DNA from: Chionis minor
Lineage: Eukaryota > Chordata > Aves > Charadriiformes > Chionididae
Reading direction: 5' to 3'
Assembly: GCA_013398295.1 (NCBI GenBank)
Contig: VZSF01001309.1
Span: 62,001-126,000, forward strand
DNA length: 64,000 nucleotides
Both the position numbers and the translations under genes were made by a program. The number at the start of each line of letters is the position of its first letter. Position 1 is the stretch's first letter. Positions 56,156-64,000 of this stretch are shown piece by piece. The notes beneath the pieces are model-generated. The model was not told the DNA's origin and searched no databases. It saw only the letters and a list, made by a program, of their open reading frames with translations.

Positions 56156-56883
56156 TTGCTGCCGTGGCTCTGGGAACCCACAACTCGTTTGTCCTCTTTT
56201 GGGACCTCACCTGGAATCAGGGTGCTGGGGTGGGAGGCATTCTGCCCTCTCCGCTCCCCTCCTGCAGCTCCTCCAGGCACCAGAAGCTCCAGGGAAGGTA
56301 TTTTTATAGACTACATTGTCAACGTGCTCCTAAAATTTGGCTATCCCTTTCCTGCCATATGTCCCTGGCAACTTCCTTCAGCTGAAGCAAGCCCCCCTGA
56401 CAGCCAGCACAGAAGCTGTCAATCACGTCCACATCCATCCCATCACTTGACAGCCCCTGGGGACCACCTGCTCGTAGGCATGACTTCTTTCCCTCATCCC
56501 CCCGCTCGGTACGTCTGCCATTTTCCACCTCAAAGCTGTCCCTGATCAAACACCTGCTATTTCCTGGATTCATAACTACTGACACATTTCTATACTATTT
56601 CCTATGTCACCTTCACCTAGAAAGAGAACTAAAATACAAGCACCGCCTGGCAATGGTAATAGTGGACACAAAGTCCACTGCTCAAGTAATGTGTAGTTCT
56701 TCTCGTTCTTACCGGCGTAACCTGTGTGAGGGTTGAGTTGCAAGCCGTGTGGTTTCTCGTGCCTCTTACTCCTTTTGAAGGCACTTACAGCTCATATCTG
56801 AAATTAGATTTTAAATTTTGTGGCATCCTGTGTGTTTGCGAGCTCCCATAGTTTGTACAAGGATCTGGCTGTTCCTCATAGTC

Positions 56884-56985
56884 CTCATAGAGTTATTGTA
56901 AAGAACTGCAAAACTTTAGATGTAAAAAGACCAGGAAAATGATAAATGTTACTGCAACTTATTGTTATTACTATTGATATTTTAA
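56884..56985 (+). mobile_element. MIR SINE 3'-end relic
   Basis: cctcatagagttattgtaaa, then gataaatgtt, then ttattgttattactattgat matches the MIR 3' part in order (cctcatagggttgttgtgagg, then ataaatgttagc, then tattattattatt). Confidence 0.55.
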
Positions 56986-59900
56986 TTAATACTGAATTTA
57001 TTGGTTGTGTTTGGCTTGTCTGTATTTCAGTGCCTGAGTCACTGGTTTCACTGAGATCAAAGAATGGCTGCTTCTGTCTTTAAAGAAAAATGGTTGGTTT
57101 CAGGGATGGTTTCAGAGACGAAGTTTCCCTTGGGTGGCAAGAGCTGGACCAACAACTCTATTTTGTGTTGTGTTAAACAAGTAAACAGCAGTCAAAAATT
57201 GCCAAACATCAAGCAGCTTTGCTACAATGCAACGCTAAAATATGTATTGCTGGGAACGTGGAACGGGACATCACCCTTAAATTATTGTTCTGTTGTGTTT
57301 GAGTGCCTTCACCAGGGTCACACAGAATGCGATATATGGATATGGTTTAAAGGACTTAAGTGGCTTGTGGAGGGGGTCAGACAAGTGTTAGAGCTGCTGG
57401 AGGGAAGCAGCGGGGACACGCAGCTGGGGTAAGAGGAGGGGAGCAGGACTGTCCCTGGTGGGCCCGCTCCTAGATCAGATAAGACATCTAGAAAACCTCT
57501 TTTGAAGAAAGAAAATAGTAGGCTTTTGGGTTAGTACCAAAAGATCCAAAATGCATTTTGGATCTAGTCCACAGAATACCATCTTGCAGTAATCTTACTG
57601 AAATTAACAATTGCAGATTTTTCTTCGTATGGGTAAGTACCTCACTCTGATTATGAGAACAGAATCTGGATTGCAAGTGTTGTATAGGGAAAATGTGGAA
57701 TTTGCACATGGGAAAAGTCTATAGCATCCTTGAAAACCTCATGAAGATTGAAAACACCTTCACTGAGATTTCTTTATTTACTAGCAATCTTAATTTATTA
57801 GCAGGTTTCATATATCAATAGATATACTCTAGTATATTTGTCTTTTCAGGTTATCAATAATCTTTATTCTGTCTATTCTGACTTTGTTCTCTCTATTCAT
57901 TAATATGCCTTTTCCACTTCCATTCAGACATGACCTTGTGGTTTCTTTTTCAGGCATTGTGTTCTGCTGCAGCTGTTGGTTTTTTTACTTTCTTTTGTGG
58001 GTAACTTAAATCTTTCTGGGAAGAAGTGCAAATTATTGAAGATATTTCAACTTGACTTTCAAGTCTGATTGGGAAACACTATTTGGATTTACTGTTAAAT
58101 GGAGAAATGTCTGATGCAATTTGGAAGTCTTAAATCTTTAGTTTCTAATTAGGATCGCTTTTTTTTGCGCTATAATATATATTCCTTGGAATTGTTTATA
58201 ATTGTTTTCCTGATCAGAGGTCAGATGAAAATGAAACTACCTTATCAGAAGCAACTACAGTATAACTAAGTACAAATTTGCACCTTTTTGAGGAACATAA
58301 ACTTGATTAATTCTTGAAAACAAAAAAATATAGAAGAAAATGTAACATGGGTTTAAGGAGAAATTTAAAAGACTATAAGAATTATATCTAGAACTAAAGG
58401 GCATGAGTGTTAATGGTTACTTAGGAACAAAGGTATCTCCTTTCTTTTTCCCAATCATATTTTTGATCATTTTATACCGTAACAATAAAACTTCTCTAGC
58501 ACATTTTGTTCAAGTTTTTAAAGGTCACCACGTTTACACTCTAAGTAAATCAAGATGCAGAGAATGACGTACCCTAGCCAAATATTTTTACCAGTATAAA
58601 AAAAGCATGCAAACTCTACTCTTTTCTCTCTTATTTTAATGATAGAATTATTATTATTTTTTTTAATGGTGCAAGGTAGGTGAACCTCAGCAGTCCACCA
58701 CAGAGCTGTAGTTTTCTTCTCCTAAGTCCCTCTGAGCAAGGTATGACTGCAGCCCTGAGTCGGTGGCTGCGGTATTTCCCTGACGTTGTGGTCTCCCATG
58801 TGATGCTCTGCCATTTCCCTCTCCTTTGGCGTGGTGAACCCGTGCTCCCATGCCCTGCACATCCCTCCTTATCTCCTTAGCCTGGGGGCGCGCGGCCGCC
58901 TGGCTCCTTGGGACGGCTTTCAGGATCTGCTGGAGTCGCTCTGGGCCGTGGCAAGATTAGGCACGGTTTGTCATGAGCTCTCGCTGGTGCCACGATTCAT
59001 CCCTCTGAGAAGCGGGGAAAGACGGCTCCGCATGACTTAGGATGCCCAATTTAAAATTTTTAATAGTAAGGCCACCGCTATCTTGAAACGTATAAAAATG
59101 GCCTTATTGTAACTCACTTGAGCTGCTTCTGTGTCACGTAGTCCTTGCGCATTACCAGTGAATCCCTTGCCCCAGTAAAGTTAGTGCTTTGCCATTTACT
59201 TCAGTAGGGCCACAGTTTTGTCTTGGTTTTGCCTGTTTTTTATCTTTCCTGACCTACTTTTCCCTCTGTAGACCCAGTACGTATGAAGGAGAGCAGAGTT
59301 AGAACTCAGTTCTGACTCAGGCAGCCAGAATTAAAAATTAGCTGTAAAATCTGGCTGCCAAATCTTTGTTGTTTAGTAATGCGTGACTTGGAAAGAATCC
59401 AGAACCGGAGTAAGTTTGCACGGCTCATATTTAAAAAAAAAAAACAACCAACCACCAACCCTCTACTTCGTTACTTATAGAGTGATTTGATTTCAACTGG
59501 AAATTACCAAGATGCCATAAATATGAGGAGTTGCAGCACAAACTTTTCAGAGAGCCACTTTTCAGAGGAGAGCTGCTCTTAAGGGAAACTTGATATTATA
59601 GCAGCAGAAACCGGTTTAGATTTATATTTAGTGACTTACATACTTACTCAGTGATTAGACTCTTTTCCATTTTCTGGCATGGGTGAAATGGTATGTTAAG
59701 ACAGGATATAATCCTTTCACACTCTGCAGGCAATGTCACAGTATGATGTTGGCACCGTGTTAGGCTTCCTTAACCCTAGAACATGTTGCGTATTCACTCT
59801 TGGCAGTATTTTAGAGGCTACAGGCAGTAACCCAGAAGTAATCTTATTACCTATAACCAACTGTATCTACATGGAATGGGGTGCTGACTACTGAGCGGAA

Positions 59901-60647
59901 CACAGTTACAGTCATTTGAGATTCAATTAAAAACTGTTGGTTCAGTCATTTTCAAGAGTTTGAAGCAGATTTCCTCAGCCTCCTCTTGGAACTGACAGTT
60001 TCATTGAGAATTTTCTGAAATAGCAAACATAAACTGCTGGTGTTCCTTCAACACACAAATTGCATTTTAAATGCATTTTGCAACATGTTTTGTAGACAAA
60101 TGTGAACAATACTTTTCTTTATCTGAATAGTGTTTGCTGTTTGGAATTCTTATTTCTACCAACTTGGTCAAAAGGCTTTTATTTTGGAGAAAAAATACTG
60201 CTTACACTAGTATTTCTTTACTATGAGATATTTCTGCAAATTTATATCCCTTTCCTCTTGCACAGCGCAGCTCACCCAGGACCACTCTATACACACGCAC
60301 ACAAATAACTTGGAGGGAGAGACAGGAATCAAATCTTGTAGCAGAAAAATAGCCTTCTCCTGCTAAAAAAAAAATCCCTGGAAAACTGAAGGGCTTTATT
60401 AACAATAGCCACTGGAACAAAATAGACAAATTTTCTAGAAAAGAGGTGGAGCTTATGTTCTGGTACTATTCCATTCTAAAATCCTTATAAGATTGATAAA
60501 TAACTGAGAAGCCAGCTGTAAATGTGGCTGGTGGACCTTGATGCTATTGACTTACATTGTACAGCTACTGTGCAAGACTGACGGTAAGAAATAAACTGTG
60601 TATATATGCATAAACAAATGCATGTAAGTGTTATAAGGGTATATAGT
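56986..60647. other. Unique non-coding sequence
   Basis: No gene supported. A CpG-dense spot with gcgcgcggccgcc lies at about 58,887-58,900. A possible dispersed-repeat word (ttgccatttacttcagtagg) lies at 59,190-59,209. The 122-codon frame 57,064-57,432 begins at an ATG but has no domain that I recognise and no clear splice boundaries. Confidence 0.5.
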
Positions 60648-60730
60648 CATAGAATCATAGACTCATAGAATGCTTTAGGTTGGAAGGGACATTAAAGACC
60701 ATCCAGTTCCAACCCCCCCTGCCCCGTGCT
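60648..60730 (-). mobile_element. CR1 LINE 3' end (short)
   Basis: tcatagaatcatagactcat, atagaatgctttaggttgg and gggacattaaagaccatcca form the reverse complement of a CR1 terminus. Similarity fades after about 60,730, so only about 80 bp of the element remains. Confidence 0.9.
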
Positions 60731-60770
60731 TGCAACCGCAGAGTCTTGGGCTTGGATACCTTTTATAAAA

Positions 60771-61258
60771 TCATAAAATTATAGAATGTTTGAAGTCAAA
60801 AGGCACCTTCAAAGCTCATCTCATTCCAACCCCCCTGCCCTGGGCAGGGACACCTCCCACCAGACCAGGTTGCTCCAAGCCCCGTCCAACCTGGCCTTGA
60901 ACCTCCAGGGACGGGGCAGCCACAGCTGCTCTGGGCAACCCCGGCCAGGGGCTCCCCACCCTCATGGTGAACAATTTCTTCCTGAGATCTAATCTAAATC
61001 TCCCCTCTTCCAGTTTGAAGCCATCACCCCTCGTCCTATCACTACGTGACCTTCTAAAAAGTCCTTCTCCAGATTTCTTGTAGGACCCTTTCAGATACTA
61101 CTGGGAGGCTGCTCTAAGATCTCCCCGGAACCTTCTCTTCTCCAGGCTGAACCCCGCCACCTCTCCCAGCCTGTCCTCCCAGCAGAGGGGCTCTAATCCT
61201 CTGATCATCTTCGTGGCCTCCTCTGGCCCTGCTCCAACAGGTCCATGTCCTTCAACGT
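60771..61258 (-). mobile_element. CR1 LINE, ORF2 tail and 3' end (about 490 bp)
   Basis: It starts (element 3' end) at aaaatcataaaattatagaa and continues through ccctgggcagggacacctcc, cctggccttgaacctccagg and the atctaatctaaatctcccct block. It reaches ggtccatgtccttcaacg near 61,258, where it is truncated. The coding part of ORF2 reads on the minus strand and is broken. It is the same subfamily type as the copy at 21,632-22,352, and shares with it long near-identical stretches such as cagccacagctgctctgggc. Confidence 0.95.
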
Positions 61259-63807
61259 GGCATTAAGGAGTGTGGAACTGCTGAACCCTGAAGACTGGCT
61301 TGTTACCAGTGAGCGGAATGATGGAGAGAGTCCTTTTACACCCTTAACTCTGCAGATAAATTGTTTATCGTGAATCTCCACTGGCGCTAACTCGGTGTAT
61401 ATCTGGCTGGTACGTGTTTTGTAACAAGTTCTGTGGGAGGCAATGTCAAACATCTTATCATCAGTATTTCAGAGTACTTCGCTTCAGTCGTCACTTCTAA
61501 CAATTTAATCAAAGTCATGTTTGAAGTATTTTTGCTGCCCGAAACTATTCAAATCCATTCTTTACTGTTATTTTTAATGAATCAGTAAGTGAAGGGAACT
61601 GGTCAAACTTTTACATTCGTTATGAGTCACCAAGATTTTTAGATACTTGCCAGAGTATTTTGCAAGATTTCTGCTGTTTTAATTAACCACAGAAAACCAA
61701 AAAGTAACTGCTTGGACCATAGGGGAGAATCTCAATGACATATCTGTTAAAGAATGGGGGAAATAAGACAAAAGACATTTGTAGACTTTTGGCCCTTCTT
61801 CGGCTTTTCTGCTGATGTCAGTACCAGCAGCACAAACTGTAAATCACGTTACAGGTTTTTGTGTGATCCTTAACCACATCCCTGAGACCAGCGGGCTGTT
61901 TGCATCAATTAATAACCGTAGTTCAGATTAATTAAAGTGGATCATTTCATTTGAAATTATGATTTAGTTGTTTATGGAAAACACATTCTTTTAAATACTT
62001 TTGAGTTTTGAAGGTTTGGGTTTTTTTTCCAGTACAGTGTGGGTGTTACAGCCTAAATAGTTTTAATATTCTGATAGGCAAGTTTCATGTGTGATAGCAA
62101 TATGAACTTGCTGTTTCCTCAGTGAGATGCTAGGAAGGGAATTTTGTTCTTTATACAGGCGCGTGATAGGCACTCTGTCTGTGTCGTGATAGTACACGTG
62201 GATGACTGCAAGATCCCCCCTGTTTGTATTATTTTCGGAGTTTAGCTATTGATGTGAGAAGGGCACTTGATTTATAAGTAGGGGGCCAGGTCCCGACTCT
62301 GCTTGTAGGGGGTGTGTGCATATAATCAAATACGAGGTTAAAAAGTAACAGCACAGAAACTTGAAAGATTAATTGGTGAAATTGTTTGCCCCGCTGTTTT
62401 GCATCGTTCTCGTAAATAACTTCCTGTTACTCCTCTGAATCATGAAAATCAACAAAAAAACTCACTGCCTTCAGAATCTGGGCACAAAGGTATCGATTAT
62501 TGCCATCAACAAATCTTTTTATAGACTTGTAACTATGGACCCAAATAAGCTGCTGTTTAAGGTGCGTGTGTATTTTTATTGTCAGTAAGACGGCAGATCA
62601 CAAGTGCTTTAACCCGAAATTATAACTTTTGGGGACTGAATTTCTGGAGTTTGGTGCCCAAAGCAGCACTGGGTGAATAGGAGGTCTTTGTCCTACAAGT
62701 CTCTCAGTCCACACTGATATTCAGCCATTTGACTCTACCTTCTTTTCCCAATGTACGTTTTTTTGTCTAGGCTAAAAATATCTTTTGAGGTTAGAGCAAA
62801 TGCTGGAAGATCTGGACAGAAACAGAAAAGTTTTATGATATATGACGCCTACCAGTGGCATAGCTGCAGTGTCAACAGACAGAATAATCTGCCTCATCAT
62901 GAAATAGGGAGCAGTAATTTCAGGACAGTTCATTTCAGTATCAGACCTTGAAGGTTTTTCCCTTTTGATGGCCAAGTTTACTTTGGTTAAGTTTCAATGT
63001 TTTGGCTGCGCTAAATATTAGGAAACGTGTTTCCAGCGCTGCAGCGCGGCCTCGCTGGAGGTTTCGGCTTTGATGAACAACAAACACCTTTAGGCTTGTT
63101 TGGAGAAGGCTCGGCGGTGACCACAGTGACCTCGCTGGTATTGGCATTGCTCTGCGTGGGACGAGAGCCAGCCTTAACAGAACCAGTATTTATGCGGCAT
63201 CTCGGTAGGGAGGGATTCGTTTATTTTATCAGCAAAAGAGAGCAGCCTGGAAAGGAGGGTGAGAGCCCAAAACACGACTGGAGAGCTCAGAGATGCTTAA
63301 GAACATATTTCTCCCCCTTGGAGAGTTCAATTTGGAATAAAGCGCTCCCTGGGCTCTCACACTGGTTTGCCAGATGTGGTTTTCCCCGTCTTTTAGAGCG
63401 CTAATTGCGTCCCAACTGGTGTATTTTATGGCTTTGCCTATACCTGTAGCAGAACAATTAAGAATTCAATTGTGTCTCTGGAGAGGGAGAAGGGACAGAG
63501 AGGTGGGGAGGAGAGCGGTGGCCCCAGGGAAATGGCAGGACGTGTTATGCCTTTACAAACCACTGTGCCTCCTGAGCATTAATACCTGCAAAACACATGT
63601 TGTAAACACCCTTCCCAGACTACCAGCACATGTTTCCCAGCTCAGAAGGCCCCTTTTAATGCTGCTGGCATTACTAATCTAAATCTGTTATGGGGAGAAG
63701 GATTATTGCCCAATGCTAGCGTGTACGAGCAGGGGGGAAAATTCCCTACTAACATGCAGGGCTCAGGGCTTATGCTCATCTGGGAAACCGTCTCGTTTTT
63801 CTGTTTC
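61259..63807. other. Unique non-coding sequence
   Basis: No gene or recognised repeat. A 12-bp palindrome gcgctgcagcgc lies at 63,036-63,047 in a small CpG-rich spot. The 125-codon frame 63,027-63,404 lacks any recognisable domain. Confidence 0.5.
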
Positions 63808-63866
63808 GATTTTGCAGATAACAGATGAAATGGTAGTTTAGAGAGGTGTGGCTTGCTGTGCACGTA
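63808..63866 (-). mobile_element. Possible MIR core relic
   Basis: attttgcagataacagatgaa, then agtttagagaggtgtggcttgc, tracks the reverse-complemented MIR segment attttacagatgaggaaactg, then cagagaggttaagtgacttgc. Confidence 0.4.
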
Positions 63867-64000
63867 GGAGAGGTACGGCTGCAGTTTTGCATCAGAAGCT
63901 CCGTGTACGGGAGTTGACGGAGCTGCCCTTTTCCTGGAGGACCTTCTGCCTCCGAGCGTGCCTCCTGCCTTTAACCGATGGGGTCGCTGGGGTCTGCCTT
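63867..64000. other. Unique sequence at window edge
   Basis: Moderately GC-rich. Nothing recognised before the window ends. Confidence 0.4.

Larger units (their letters stand above)
55630..56560. other. GC-rich region with local tandem words
   Basis: A GC-rich, CpG-containing region with open frames in several registers on both strands (100-140 codons), which is expected from composition. It contains a degenerate tandem repeat at 55,839-55,899 and the palindrome at 56,136-56,155. No splice-bounded, recognisable peptide is seen. It could be a decayed CpG island or a GC-rich repeat. Confidence 0.45.

Noticed and set aside
55640..56545. Overlapping 100-140 codon frames on both strands
   Set aside because: All lie in GC-rich sequence where stop codons are rare. 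They overlap each other and none shows a motif.
57064..57432. 122-codon ATG-initiated open frame
   Set aside because: No known domain, Kozak context not convincing, no promoter-like CpG patch upstream.
1..64000. tRNA, rRNA, snRNA genes and CRISPR arrays
   Set aside because: No tRNA B-box/A-box pair, no snRNA or rRNA signature and no regularly spaced repeats were found by eye.
1..64000. Endogenous retrovirus or LTR element
   Set aside because: No LTR pair, primer-binding site or gag/pol-type motif was recognised in any frame.

Overview
This window is nuclear DNA from a bird, and almost all of it is non-coding. The main evidence is a set of CR1 LINE copies in both orientations. They share the CR1 3' signature: a 'ttggactcgatgatcttgaaggt'-like block, then 'cttccaacc', then short gattctatgat-type terminal repeats. 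They are truncated at the 5' end, as avian CR1 usually is. Otherwise the sequence is AT-rich and mostly unique, with decayed MIR-type SINE relics, homopolymer runs and a 10-base assembly gap. Bacterial gene structure, operons, rRNA, tRNA and CRISPR arrays are absent. Most open frames are the chance frames expected in 64 kb of vertebrate DNA.

Layout. Positions 1-15,490 are unique non-coding sequence with CpG-dense patches (about 0.9-1.15, 3.64-3.81 and 10.33-10.38 kb) and a MIR relic at 7.7 kb. From 15.5 to 19.8 kb there is a protein-like open frame on the minus strand (15,505-15,891), a 36-bp tandem duplication, a possible 36-nt micro-exon (17,851-17,886) and a GC-rich block with a probable CR1 scrap. 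From 19.8 to 27.2 kb is the LINE-rich part: CR1 copies at 19.85, 21.63 (minus), 24.17, 24.55 and 26.88 kb, and an older CR1/L3-like ORF2 fragment at 23.9 kb. Two AT-rich blocks between them (20.05-20.62 and 25.5-25.86 kb) look like conserved non-coding elements. From 29.3 to 30.7 kb is a unique stretch with a G-quadruplex motif and two dyads built from known transcription-factor cores. The gap in a poly(A) run is at 32.7 kb. The best CR1 copy is at 34.19-34.83 kb; its ORF2 C-terminus is readable across one frameshift. A second protein-like minus-strand open frame with a good splice acceptor follows at 35.22-35.55 kb. From 35.6 to 60.6 kb is quiet sequence with old SINE/L2-like relics, GC-rich patches at 36.3 and 55.6-56.4 kb, and a perfect 20-bp palindrome at 56,136. 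Two adjacent minus-strand CR1 copies lie at 60.65-61.26 kb, and unique sequence runs to the end.

Interpretation. No complete protein-coding gene can be supported. The window reads as an intron or a gene desert. The most interesting content is possible cis-regulatory sequence and two unassigned open frames on the same (minus) strand that could be exons of one large gene. Both ideas need alignment or RNA data. I did not see a recognisable novel system.
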